A stretch of 64,000 nucleotides of DNA. It comes from Allopusillimonas ginsengisoli (GTDB taxonomy: Bacteria > Pseudomonadota > Gammaproteobacteria > Burkholderiales > Burkholderiaceae_B). The notes under the pieces were generated by a model. It had not been told where the DNA came from, did not search any database, and worked only from the letters and a program-made list of their open reading frames with translations. Shown here in pieces: positions 1-8,287 of this stretch. The DNA is taken from positions 744,001 to 808,000 of the forward strand of contig NZ_SDQE01000001.1 of NCBI RefSeq assembly GCF_004153455.1. Reading direction: 5' to 3'. Made by a program: the position numbers and the translations under genes. Positions within the stretch are counted from its first letter, which is position 1. Every line of letters starts with the position of its first letter.

Positions 1-46
1 TAGTGCGAAGTATGTCTCGCCGTGAAATGGATTTTGTTTCCTTCAT
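1..46 (-). CDS. 5' end of a possible Tat-exported protein, cut by window edge
   Basis: An ATG at 46..44 on the minus strand, with GGAG six bases upstream (56..53), opens a frame that runs off the left edge. The fifteen visible codons read MKETKSISRRDILRT. The S-R-R-D-I-L-R stretch resembles a twin-arginine export signal, so the product may be a periplasmic binding protein or cofactor enzyme. It lies downstream of, and on the same strand as, the IclR gene. Function cannot be assigned from 15 codons. Confidence 0.5.
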   Translation of the reverse strand, partial: MKETKSISRRDILRT

Positions 47-173
47 AATAGTCTCCATAATCTTTTAATTATTGCTAAGTAGCCGGGGAAAGCGGTAGAT
101 TCAGGTTAGCTTAATGCGTCACATATGGCACTCTCAACCGTCCAAAATCCGGATGCTTTGTCTCATAAATGGG

Positions 174-191
174 ATAAACATTCCTGTTTCA
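174..191. promoter_or_regulatory. Dyad in the leader of the left-edge gene
   Basis: A perfect inverted repeat AAACA-ttcc-TGTTT (176-189) lies in the 186-bp gap between the IclR stop and the left-edge gene. It is a candidate regulator site by position only. A similar half (AAACATTTC on the minus strand) occurs at about 5561-5569 upstream of the ABC binding-protein gene. Confidence 0.25.
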
Positions 192-232
192 TGATGCTGG
201 TGCGAACACCGCGCCTTACTGCGAAATCAAAG

Positions 233-1039
233 TCACTTGAATTGCCGATATAAGCTGCCGAGATCGCTTGCGGCCAGTTTCAGCAACCCAACATATCCGA
301 GCGCTTTGTCGAGTTCCATGCGCGCCCTGGGCGCATGCACCGCAACACTGCCAATCACCTTCCGGTTTCGGCCAAACACGGGAACCGCCACGGAAATCAG
401 ACCAATCAGATATCCCTCGTCATCCGTCGAAATATTTGCCCTTCGAATCTTGACCAGCTCCTGAGCAAGAATGTCCGGGTCCACAATTGTTTTCTCGGTG
501 TAGCGCTTCAACGAAAACTGATACAACATCCGCCGCCGCTGCCGCGCAGGCATGTGACTAAGAAAAAGCTTGCCACTGGAAGTGCAATGCAATGGCACGC
601 GTGAACCCGGCTCCAGATGCATGCCCAGCGGCCATTTCGATTCCACGCGATCGACATAGACTACGTCTGTAATATCAAGTGTTGTGAAGTTACAGGTCTC
701 CCCGATTTGTTCTACGAGCCCTTTCAGAATGGCCCGCCGCTCGCTGTGAAGCGACGCATGACTGCGCACGCCGTCTATCATGGCTACGAGTCGTTCACCG
801 GCCGAGTAACGCTTTCCATTAGGCTCCCGCATCAGTATCCGGGCATCGACCAGCGTTTTTATCAAGCGATGCAGCGTGGACCTTGGCGTCCCTGTCACTT
901 CCGCTATCTCTTCCAGGCTCAACGGCTCGACCGAGAACGCAATGGACTCGACTATTTCTATACTTCGCATGGTAGAAGGCCGCTCCGGGAGTTTTCCCGC
1001 TTTCGCGGAAAATCGTTCAGTAGGCATTTGGGCACCCAT
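233..1039 (-). CDS. IclR-family transcriptional regulator
   Basis: 268-residue DNA-binding regulator of normal IclR length. The N-terminal winged helix (about residues 24-85) includes LSLEEIAEVTGTPRSTLHRL, and the effector domain (about 100-265) has the family's HCTSSGKLFLS and late SVAVPVF segments. The start is uncertain: Met1 at 1039 and Met5 at 1027 are both possible, and neither has a well-spaced Shine-Dalgarno. It follows the cupin and DHDPS-like genes on the same strand, which suggests it is the local catabolic regulator. The effector is unknown. Confidence 0.88.
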   Translation of the reverse strand: MGAQMPTERFSAKAGKLPERPSTMRSIEIVESIAFSVEPLSLEEIAEVTGTPRSTLHRLIKTLVDARILMREPNGKRYSAGERLVAMIDGVRSHASLHSERRAILKGLVEQIGETCNFTTLDITDVVYVDRVESKWPLGMHLEPGSRVPLHCTSSGKLFLSHMPARQRRRMLYQFSLKRYTEKTIVDPDILAQELVKIRRANISTDDEGYLIGLISVAVPVFGRNRKVIGSVAVHAPRARMELDKALGYVGLLKLAASDLGSLYRQFK

Positions 1040-1049
1040 CCCTAGATTA

Positions 1050-1060
1050 TGAAAATTTCA
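1050..1060. promoter_or_regulatory. TGAAA-A-TTTCA dyad upstream of the IclR gene
   Basis: A perfect 11-bp palindrome sits just upstream of the regulator start. GAAA/TTTC dyads are typical of some IclR-family operators such as KdgR, so autoregulation is plausible. A related GAAA-TG-TTTC dyad lies near 5560-5569, upstream of the ABC transporter genes. The match is short. Confidence 0.3.
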
Positions 1061-1165
1061 ACCTCGCATATCGTTAAAGGTCAAAAGTAGCATTTTCCGC
1101 AGGACGCCAGGCTTCAGCGTTTTCCGCCTGATTAGTGTTGGCGGCGTTCAGGAACGCCTGTTGAT

Positions 1166-2089
1166 TCAAATGACGTCCAGATCCCCCACCAGCTCGCGTA
1201 ACCTCAAGCGTGCGGTTTCAGGAAGCGGCTCCAGTGGCGCCCGCAGGCAGCCCATCGGGAGATCCGTCCACTGCGAGATTGCCTTGATCGAGTGCGGAAC
1301 CCCGTATTGCTTGAAAAAATAAAAAAGCGGATGCAGCCGGGCGTAAAGCTTTTCCGACTCGGTGGACCAGGGATTCTTTGTCAACGCTCGATACAGCTCA
1401 ACCAAGCGATCGGCAAAGACGGGATGCATCATGACTTCCCACCCTTTTGCACCAAGACGGAACCCTTCCAGCGCTTGATAATGAAAGCCGCAATACACTG
1501 TGTACCGTTCACCACACAACAGCTGGATGTCTCTGACTCGGCTTACATCGTACGAAGCATCTTTGACCGACCTGATCGCGTCGATCTTTGCCATTGCGAG
1601 GATCCGTTCCGGAGTGAAATCAAATCGGGTCGGCTGAGTAAGGTTATAGAGCCGGATCGGCAGATCCACAGCGTTCGCCACCGCCTCATAATGCCGATAC
1701 GCAGCCTCAAAGGTAACTGCAAAGTATTGCGGCATCTCCAGCATCAGGCAGGAAGCTCCGCTGTCTTTTGCCTGCTTCGCGTAATCGATCACCTGCCGTG
1801 TCGAGAACGCGCCGACGCCGACATTCACGTGGACTCGCCCCTCCACCGCCCTGCACACCGTGTCGACAACCACCTGCCTTTCCGTGTCGTTGAGATAAGG
1901 GCCTTCGCACGTGCTTGCAACACAGGTCACGCCCGCTACACCCGACACGCTTATGCGTCGGGCATACTCGGCGAGTGTTTCAACATCGACATTCCCCGCC
2001 GCATCGTAGGGAGTGGCCAGATAGCAGTAGAACCCTCCCGCGTCCAACGGATTCCCTGCGTGTGTCGAGACGGCCTGTGTCGCTGTCAT
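1166..2089 (-). CDS. Dihydrodipicolinate synthase (DapA/NanA)-family lyase
   Basis: 307-residue class I aldolase or dehydratase of the DHDPS superfamily. The Schiff-base lysine is Lys176 in IRSVKDASYD and the conserved tyrosine is Tyr148 in RLYNLTQPTR. The substrate loop reads STCEGPYL where DapA has GTTGE. The family acts on pyruvate- or 2-oxo-acid-derived substrates, but which one cannot be read here. The ATGA overlap with the preceding cupin gene shows translational coupling. The setting beside a cupin, an IclR regulator and an ABC importer argues for catabolism, not lysine synthesis. Confidence 0.85.
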   Translation of the reverse strand: MTATQAVSTHAGNPLDAGGFYCYLATPYDAAGNVDVETLAEYARRISVSGVAGVTCVASTCEGPYLNDTERQVVVDTVCRAVEGRVHVNVGVGAFSTRQVIDYAKQAKDSGASCLMLEMPQYFAVTFEAAYRHYEAVANAVDLPIRLYNLTQPTRFDFTPERILAMAKIDAIRSVKDASYDVSRVRDIQLLCGERYTVYCGFHYQALEGFRLGAKGWEVMMHPVFADRLVELYRALTKNPWSTESEKLYARLHPLFYFFKQYGVPHSIKAISQWTDLPMGCLRAPLEPLPETARLRLRELVGDLDVI

Positions 2090-2541
2090 GGCAATGCGTG
2101 ACCGCTGTCGACGGCGCCTGAAGCCGGAAAGCGATCCTGATCAGATCCTATCTGAACGGTCTCTCCCGTTTCAGTAAATGTCCGCGTTACGTCATTGTCT
2201 CGTGTCAGGCCATATATCACCATGACCAGGGCCGGTTCATCGCCGGCATTACAGAACGCATGCGGCACGCCGTTGGAAATAAACGTTGAATCATAGGGCT
2301 CGCAGTCCAGCACCTGATCGCCTAACGTGATACGCACTTTTCCCTGCAGCACGGTGACCTGTTCTTCGGCATTGCCGTGAGAATGGCTCGGTACGGCAGC
2401 GCCGACAGGCAGCCACGTCACGCCAGATCGAATTCGCGTTGCGCCTAGCCTGGCGCTGGTGATCGGGTGATTGACAATGCCATGTCCGCGGGGAACCGCA
2501 GGCAACTCGGCATAGCGCAAAAAGTGTATTTCGTCTTTCAT
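2086..2541 (-). CDS. Single-domain cupin protein
   Basis: 151-residue small beta-barrel protein. Cupin motif 1 is visible as PSHSHGNAEEQVTVLQG (metal ligands probably His53, His55 and Glu59/60), and motif 2 includes His94 in NGVPHAFCN. The start at 2541 (MKDEIHF) is chosen because GGAGTG lies directly upstream; an in-frame start at 2613 would add 24 residues that do not look like cupin sequence. It shares an ATGA overlap with the DHDPS-like gene. The role is likely isomerase or dioxygenase in the same pathway, without a specific prediction. Confidence 0.82.
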   Translation of the reverse strand: MKDEIHFLRYAELPAVPRGHGIVNHPITSARLGATRIRSGVTWLPVGAAVPSHSHGNAEEQVTVLQGKVRITLGDQVLDCEPYDSTFISNGVPHAFCNAGDEPALVMVIYGLTRDNDVTRTFTETGETVQIGSDQDRFPASGAVDSGHALP

Positions 2542-2657
2542 CTTCACTCCTTTGTTATCACGTGCTTTGATTGGATGTGAAGAAGTCTGGCACACGGACG
2601 CGAACGCACTCAATACTGCGCAAGCACAAATTGAATGACAAATTCCATTTATGATTG

Positions 2658-2680
2658 AAAAGCCGCTATCTTTGGCTTTT
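2658..2680 (-). terminator. Probable Rho-independent terminator of the ABC transporter operon
   Basis: Perfect 7-bp stem AAAAGCC / GGCTTTT with a 9-base loop, lying 38 bp beyond the permease stop at 2719. On the minus strand the second arm ends in a U tract. It separates the transporter operon from the cupin-lyase-IclR unit. Confidence 0.6.
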
Positions 2681-2718
2681 ATGGCGAGCGCGGGCCCTCG
2701 GCGATAGCGCCCTGCAGA

Positions 2719-3582
2719 TCAAGTATCCCTGAATTCCGGCGACCAGTGCAGCAAACGCCTTTCTATCAGCGTGATGCCATACACCAGCACAATCCCTACC
2801 ACCGAAAGCAGCACCACGGCGGCGAACATATCTGTGGCATTCAGCGTAGCCAGCGCCGTAATCATCAGGTAACCCATGCCAGTGGTCGAGCCAACGAACT
2901 CTGCCAGCACGACACCGATCAGCGCGAAGCTGATCGCATTGGGCAGTGCCGCAAACGTCCAGGCCGCAGCAGTGGGGATGCGCACCCGCCACAGAATCTG
3001 GCGCGGTGATCCACCCAGTGTCTGGCAGAACTGCAGCAGTTCGCGCTCAACGCTGCGGCCGCCTTTGTAGGTATTGAAGAACACAAGAAAGAACACCACA
3101 AACCAGGACGTTACGACCTTGGACGCAACGCCCAGCCCAAAAAACATGGTGATCAATGGTACGAATGCGATACGCGGCATGGAGTTGAACGCCACGATAA
3201 ATGGGTTCAGGACATCGGCCATAAAGCGGTTGCGGCTGAGCGCAACGCCTACGACAAAGCCACTGCCGACACCCACGATCAGACCCAGAAAGGTAGCGCG
3301 CAGCGTGAGCCACAGATGCGGCCAAACCGAATCAGGGCCGGGCTGCATCCATTCCCACAGACGTAGCGCAATCCGCGAAGGCTGGCTGATAAAGAACGGA
3401 TCGAAAACCGTATTGGCAATGAACCACGGAATACGGGTCAAGATTTCCCATGCGCCCAGGATGACGGCCAGAATGCCAACCTGCCACAGCGTAATTCGAA
3501 ATCGGCGGCGCACCGCCGCTCTGCGCGCTTCGGCCAGGTGCATGGCCTGTCCTTCCGGCGCATCTGAAACGGGTATATTCAT
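2719..3582 (-). CDS. ABC transporter permease, SsuC/TauC type
   Basis: 287-residue inner-membrane protein with about six transmembrane segments after a charged N-terminus. The BPD_transp_1 core ends with the EAA-like region around AEFVGSTTGMGYLM. It is the third gene of a binding protein-ATPase-permease operon and starts 86 bp after the ATPase stop. The SsuC/TauC group imports sulfonates, nitrate, taurine, pyrimidine precursors or aromatic acids; the substrate here is unknown. Confidence 0.88.
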   Translation of the reverse strand: MNIPVSDAPEGQAMHLAEARRAAVRRRFRITLWQVGILAVILGAWEILTRIPWFIANTVFDPFFISQPSRIALRLWEWMQPGPDSVWPHLWLTLRATFLGLIVGVGSGFVVGVALSRNRFMADVLNPFIVAFNSMPRIAFVPLITMFFGLGVASKVVTSWFVVFFLVFFNTYKGGRSVERELLQFCQTLGGSPRQILWRVRIPTAAAWTFAALPNAISFALIGVVLAEFVGSTTGMGYLMITALATLNATDMFAAVVLLSVVGIVLVYGITLIERRLLHWSPEFRDT

Positions 3583-3668
3583 CGCATTACCCCCAGGCGG
3601 TACGAAGAAGCGTTGTCGGCGTGCCGTGCCAAGCTGACATAAGTGTGATGCCTATCCATGTTCCGCCC

Positions 3669-4439
3669 TCACGCCGCCGTCCGGAACTGTTGCCCCAGTA
3701 CACTCCAGACACTTTGAAAGTGCGCGACAAAGGCAGGGCTCTCACGCACTGTAAATACATCGCGTGGATGAGGGATGTGTATGCGTTCGTCCAGAAGAAC
3801 CTTGCTGGGCGGCGAGGACAGCACCACCACACGATCGGACAGGGTAATGGCCTCGTCGAGATCATGTGTCACCATGACGACCGTCTGACCCAGTTTGCGC
3901 CAGATCTCCATCAGTTCGCGATGCAGATGCGTCTTGGTATGCGTATCCAGGGCGCCAAAAGGCTCATCCAGCATGAGCAGGCGCGGCTCAACGGCCAGGC
4001 TCATCAACAATGCCACACGCCGCCGCATGCCACCCGACAACTGATGTGGGTAGGCATGTTCAAAGCCCGATAAGTGGCCAAGCTCCAGTAACTGCGCCAC
4101 CTTCTTCCTGACCTGATTTTCAGGTACACCATGAAAACGCAGCCCCAGCGCCACATTCTTGTAGACGTTGTACCAGGGCAGCAAGGTATCTTTCTGAAAG
4201 ATGTAACCCAGCGTGGGGTGCAGTTTTCCCTTGACAGGCGTCTTGTCAATTTCGATTGTGCCCGCCGTGGGTTCCAGAAAACCGGCAATCAGGTTCAGCA
4301 AAGTACTCTTGCCGCAGCCAGATGGCCCAACGATGGACACAAACTCACCCTGTTCGATCTTGAGCGAGACATCGCCTACGGCCCAGGTATATCCCTTGTC
4401 GGTCTGGAAAGCCTTGGAGACCTCACGCAGTTCAATCAC
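3669..4439 (-). CDS. ABC transporter ATP-binding protein, SsuB/TauB type
   Basis: 256-residue cytoplasmic ATPase with Walker A GPSGCGKST, signature LSGGMRRRVAL and Walker B LLMLDEPFGALD. I choose a GTG start at 4439 because its GTGA overlaps the stop of the binding-protein gene; an upstream ATG at 4484 would add a basic tail unlike the family. It energises the permease downstream. Confidence 0.9.
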   Translation of the reverse strand: MIELREVSKAFQTDKGYTWAVGDVSLKIEQGEFVSIVGPSGCGKSTLLNLIAGFLEPTAGTIEIDKTPVKGKLHPTLGYIFQKDTLLPWYNVYKNVALGLRFHGVPENQVRKKVAQLLELGHLSGFEHAYPHQLSGGMRRRVALLMSLAVEPRLLMLDEPFGALDTHTKTHLHRELMEIWRKLGQTVVMVTHDLDEAITLSDRVVVLSSPPSKVLLDERIHIPHPRDVFTVRESPAFVAHFQSVWSVLGQQFRTAA

Positions 4440-5503
4440 GATGACATGCCTCTTGCCTTGCGGACGAAGGACATGTTCACGCATTTGTCGTAGGGCACGG
4501 TTTTCATCTGATCGTTAGAGAACTGCCGGCCGTCGCCCATGATGGCGGCCATGCGGTTGTAGGCGTCTTCGGTAATGATATTGTCTTCCAGCCACACATT
4601 TGCCTTGTAGTCCGCAATGGCCTTCAGTACCGATGGCCGGGTCAGCGCATTCAAGTAACGCCCGTAAACGGCTTCGGTAATGTCTTCAGGCGTGTGCTGA
4701 TTGATGAAATCCTGCGCCTTTACCAGCCCGTTCACAAAATGCTGAATGTCTTGGGGCCGTTTGTCGATATCGTCTTGAAGCGCATAGGCTGCGATGCCCG
4801 GCACGTCTCCCTTCATGTACGTGTTCCAGACTTCGCTATCGATGCCGTTGAAAATTGGGGTTCCCCAGCCTTCTGCAACGGCCTGCTCCATCATGGATGC
4901 GGTCGCCATGGTTGCGGCGACCGATCCCGTCTTGAGGGCCGCGAGCATGGTCGCCAGGTCGCCCAACGGACGGATATCCACTTTGTTGCCTATGCCGGCC
5001 TGCTCCATCAGATAGATAGCCATCAAGGCGGTCACAGAGCCCGGCTGCGTTGCGCCTATTTTCTGGCCGTCCAGATCCTTGAGCGTGCGAAACTTTCCGC
5101 TGTCATAGTCGGCCTTGCGCACCAGCACGTTCGCATAAGTCATCCGGCGATCAAAACCGAAAATCAAGGCCGCAGGCTTGCCTGCAATTGTCAGTGCCGG
5201 TGCGGCGGTGGCGGCCGTCGCGCCCACAAGAATCTGCCGTGCGGCCAGCAATTGATTGGTGCGGGGGCCGCTCTGACTGTTCAGATACTTGACGTCCAGG
5301 CCAGCGTCAGAAAAGTAGCCTTGCGCGAGCGCCACGTAGCCTGCCGTAAAGATGGGGTCGATACTGCCTTGCCCATACGCGACCTCTTTTTTGTCTGCGG
5401 CCCGAGCTGCCCCGGCGCCGAACACGCCAAAACAAGACATCGCACCAGACGCCAGCAACAGCTGCCGGCGTTTCACCAGGATCGGATTGTGTTGATCAGC
5501 CAT
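4436..5503 (-). CDS. ABC transporter substrate-binding protein (NMT1/SsuA-like), Tat-type signal
   Basis: 355-residue periplasmic binding protein. The N-terminus carries a twin-arginine-like signal (VKRRQLLLASG) and an AxA cleavage region near GAGAARAADK, followed by an NMT1/SsuA-like fold (YGQGSIDPIFTAGYVALAQG). First gene of the three-gene importer operon. The substrate is unknown. A weak leader and a GAAA-TG-TTTC dyad at 5560-5569 lie upstream. Confidence 0.87.
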   Translation of the reverse strand: MADQHNPILVKRRQLLLASGAMSCFGVFGAGAARAADKKEVAYGQGSIDPIFTAGYVALAQGYFSDAGLDVKYLNSQSGPRTNQLLAARQILVGATAATAAPALTIAGKPAALIFGFDRRMTYANVLVRKADYDSGKFRTLKDLDGQKIGATQPGSVTALMAIYLMEQAGIGNKVDIRPLGDLATMLAALKTGSVAATMATASMMEQAVAEGWGTPIFNGIDSEVWNTYMKGDVPGIAAYALQDDIDKRPQDIQHFVNGLVKAQDFINQHTPEDITEAVYGRYLNALTRPSVLKAIADYKANVWLEDNIITEDAYNRMAAIMGDGRQFSNDQMKTVPYDKCVNMSFVRKARGMSS

Positions 5504-5710
5504 GATGTTTCAATACGCCAGTTACACCGCAAGCGTGCCATGCGCAGCCGGTAACGCCTGAAATGTTTCTGCACGCCTCCTATGTGTGAGCGTTACGCCG
5601 GGAGCAATCCAGAACGATTGCACGGACGGACTCGCCCGCGACCACGCGGCGAGATCCTATAGAAAGTATATACAGTGTGGCCAGGTCGTGTCCTAGGGGT
5701 GCTCTTCCGA

Positions 5711-6691
5711 TCAAGGCACGATGACCATGGCGCCGGTGATCGCCCTGTTCTGGGCGGCGATATGGGCCTTCGCGACCTCTGCCAGAGCAAACCGCGCACC
5801 GATTTGCGCGCGCACGATGCCTTGGCCCAGCGCATCGAATACCATGTCGGCATTGGCACGGAAGGTGGCCAGATCGGCGTTGTGCGGAAAAACGGAAGGC
5901 CGGGTCAGATAGAGGCCGCCCTTCTTGTTCAACAGTTCTACGTCAAAGGGCGCGATCGGGCCAGACGCGGAGCCATATACCACGACATGCCCGAACGGCC
6001 TGGCGCAATCGAGTGAGCCCAGAAACGTATGTTGCCCAACGGAATCGTAAACCACTGATGCCTTCTTGCCGTCTGTTGCGTCGATCACCCGCGATACCCA
6101 GCCAGTATCGGAATAATCAACGGCGACGTCACAGCCCGCCTCTCGCGCAATCGCGCATTTTTCTGACGACCCCGCAGTCCCGATCACGATGGCACCCAAC
6201 GCTTTGGCCCAAGCGCTAAGAATCTGCCCTACTCCGCCAGCCGCGGCATGCACGAGTACGATGTCCCCCTTGCTCACGGGAAATGTCTTGGTGACCAGGT
6301 ATTGCACCGTCATCGCCTTGAAGAATACCGCGGCGGCTGATTCGTCATCGACGTGATCCGGCAGCTTCACCAAGCGATCCGCGACAACGTTACGATGTGT
6401 GGCGTAGGCGCCGATGCCTGCGTTCATATACACAACACGATCGCCAACCTTCAGGTCTGTCACGCTATCACCAAGCGCGGTGACAACGCCTGCCGCTTCG
6501 TGACCCAGCCCCGTGGGCGCTGGAAGCGGATACTTTCCGCTGCGCTGGTATATGTCTATATAGTTAAAGCCGATCGCAGTTTGCTTGAGCTGCACCTCCC
6601 CTTCGGCCGGAGCAGGCAAATCTGCGGATACCAGACGCATTACTTCGGGTGCGCCAAATTCAGTCAACTGGACTGCGGTGGTCTTGGTCAT
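5711..6691 (-). CDS. NAD(P)H:quinone oxidoreductase, zinc-free MDR family
   Basis: 326-residue medium-chain reductase close to QorA in length and layout. The GroES-like N-terminal half is followed by a Rossmann fold with HAAAGGVGQILSAWAKALGA (about residues 148-167). No structural-zinc cysteine cluster is visible, as expected for quinone reductases. A good GGGAGGAGC ribosome site precedes the ATG. It is divergent from the methyltransferase gene and lies upstream of, but 207 bp from, the ABC binding-protein gene, so it may be a separate unit. Confidence 0.88.
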   Translation of the reverse strand: MTKTTAVQLTEFGAPEVMRLVSADLPAPAEGEVQLKQTAIGFNYIDIYQRSGKYPLPAPTGLGHEAAGVVTALGDSVTDLKVGDRVVYMNAGIGAYATHRNVVADRLVKLPDHVDDESAAAVFFKAMTVQYLVTKTFPVSKGDIVLVHAAAGGVGQILSAWAKALGAIVIGTAGSSEKCAIAREAGCDVAVDYSDTGWVSRVIDATDGKKASVVYDSVGQHTFLGSLDCARPFGHVVVYGSASGPIAPFDVELLNKKGGLYLTRPSVFPHNADLATFRANADMVFDALGQGIVRAQIGARFALAEVAKAHIAAQNRAITGAMVIVP

Positions 6692-6783
6692 GATGGTGGA
6701 GCTCCTCCCTATAGGTATAGTCCATAGTAAAGCAATTCAAACGCGCTACTATCTACTTGACAAGGTTAACTGAACAGCAAGCC

Positions 6784-7416
6784 ATGACCATCGACGACGA
6801 CACGCTGAAATCAATCAGTGCATTGACGCTGGCGCATTACAACGACAATGCCGTCAGCTTTCGTGCGGGCACGCTCGACCATGATGTCAGCCAGAACATC
6901 GCCGCGCTTTTGCGCCATATCGAAGGCCCGCCGCCCTATACCCTGCTTGATGTCGGCTGTGGACCAGGGCGCGATCTGAAAACCTTCAACGCACTGGGGC
7001 ATCGCGCCATCGGCCTGGATGGCTCAGAACGGTTTGTGGAGATGGCACGCGCGGATACCGGCTGCGAAGTGTGGCAGCAAAACTTATTTGACCTGGCGTT
7101 GCCGGACGCTTTCTTTGACGGTATTTTCGCCAACGCCGTGCTGTTTCATGTTCCCGCACAGGTTTTGCCGCGCACACTCCACGCATTGCATGCTGCGTTA
7201 AAGCCAGGCGGCGTGCTGTTTAGCTCAAACCCGCATGGGAAAAATCAGGAGGGCTGGAATGGCCCGCGCTACGGTTCGTATCACGACCTGGAAAGTTGGC
7301 AGGCACTGATGCAAGCTGCGGGGTTTGAAGAGATGGAGCACTATTATCGGCCCACGGGGTTGCCACGGGAGCAGCAGCCTTGGCTGGCGAGTGTGTGGCG
7401 GCAAGTTACAGCCTAA
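6784..7416 (+). CDS. Class I SAM-dependent methyltransferase
   Basis: 210-residue cytoplasmic methyltransferase. Motif I is LLDVGCGPGRDL, followed by the acidic GLDGSERF at the end of strand 2 and LKPGGVLFSSNPHGK later. ATG at 6784 is preferred over an in-frame TTG at 6757, whose TTGACA looks more like a -35 box. The substrate is unknown. It lies 145 bp upstream of the oxygenase pair. Confidence 0.82.
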   Translation: MTIDDDTLKSISALTLAHYNDNAVSFRAGTLDHDVSQNIAALLRHIEGPPPYTLLDVGCGPGRDLKTFNALGHRAIGLDGSERFVEMARADTGCEVWQQNLFDLALPDAFFDGIFANAVLFHVPAQVLPRTLHALHAALKPGGVLFSSNPHGKNQEGWNGPRYGSYHDLESWQALMQAAGFEEMEHYYRPTGLPREQQPWLASVWRQVTA

Positions 7417-7561
7417 GCCTCGGTGAACAACCACCGACACGCCGCCGCAAGCAGCGGAGTGTCACCCGCGGACAGCACTCGTAAACTGGCAATATCCATA
7501 ACGCAGCTATCATCCGGCCGCCTGATGTTCGGCCACGATACAGCCCCAGGGAGCTGGCACA

Positions 7562-8275
7562 GTGCATACATCCGAAACAACGCCTATCGGCGGCCTGAAC
7601 TGGGCCGAAATCGAGCATTCGCTGGACGAACATGGTAATGCTGTGCTGCCTTCGCTGCTGAATGCAGAACAATGCACTGAGCTTGCCGCCCTGTATCCGC
7701 AGAATGAACGTTTTCGCAGCCGCATCATCATGGCTCGCCACGGTTTTGGGCGCGGTGAGTACAAGTATTTTGCCTACCCGCTTCCCCGATTGCTCGACCA
7801 CTTGCGTCACGCGCTGTATCCGCATCTGGCTCGTGTGGCCAACCGATGGAATCAACTGATGCGCATCGATACCCAATATCCTGACAGCCTGGATTCCTTT
7901 CTGGCCCGCTGCCATCGGGCGGGCCAGACGCGGCCGACACCGCTGATGCTGCAATACAGCGCGGGGGACTACAACTGCCTGCATCAGGATCTTTATGGCG
8001 AACATGTCTTTCCGTTGCAAGCGGCCATTTTGCTGTCGGCGCCGGACAAAGACTTTACCGGCGGCGAATTCGTGATGACCGAAACCGCGTCGGGCGCGCA
8101 ACGCGCTGAAGTGGTCGCGCTGCAACAAGGAGACGCTGTGGTGTTCACTGTAAATCACCGACCTGCCGCAGGAAAACGCCACACACTGCGCAAGGTGGCC
8201 ATGCGGCATGGCGTAAGCCAGCTCCACAGCGGCCAACGCCATACCGTGGGCCTGATATTTCATGATGCCCGATAA
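7562..8275 (+). CDS. 2OG-Fe(II) oxygenase (PF09859-type), intact active site
   Basis: 237-residue oxygenase resembling the Oxygenase-NA family (PF09859, predicted to act on damaged or modified nucleic acids). The iron triad is intact: His141 and Asp143 in LHQDLYGEH and distal His216 in RHGVSQ. Arg226 in SGQRHT is placed to bind 2-oxoglutarate. The conserved GGEFV strand follows the HxD. It starts with GTG, preceded by AGGGAG. Its paralogue begins 12 bp downstream, so the two are co-transcribed. The family assignment is from recall of conserved segments, and the substrate is unproven. Confidence 0.82.
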   Translation: MHTSETTPIGGLNWAEIEHSLDEHGNAVLPSLLNAEQCTELAALYPQNERFRSRIIMARHGFGRGEYKYFAYPLPRLLDHLRHALYPHLARVANRWNQLMRIDTQYPDSLDSFLARCHRAGQTRPTPLMLQYSAGDYNCLHQDLYGEHVFPLQAAILLSAPDKDFTGGEFVMTETASGAQRAEVVALQQGDAVVFTVNHRPAAGKRHTLRKVAMRHGVSQLHSGQRHTVGLIFHDAR

Positions 8276-8287
8276 GGGAAACAGATT

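Noticed and set aside
5631-5653. Hairpin CTCGCC...GGCGAG as terminator of the quinone reductase gene
   Set aside because: The stem has a bulge and no T tract follows on either strand.
7406-8263. 285-codon open frame antisense to the first oxygenase
   Set aside because: The plus-strand frame has a complete HxD...H active site and a paralogue alongside; the antisense frame has neither motifs nor a ribosome site.
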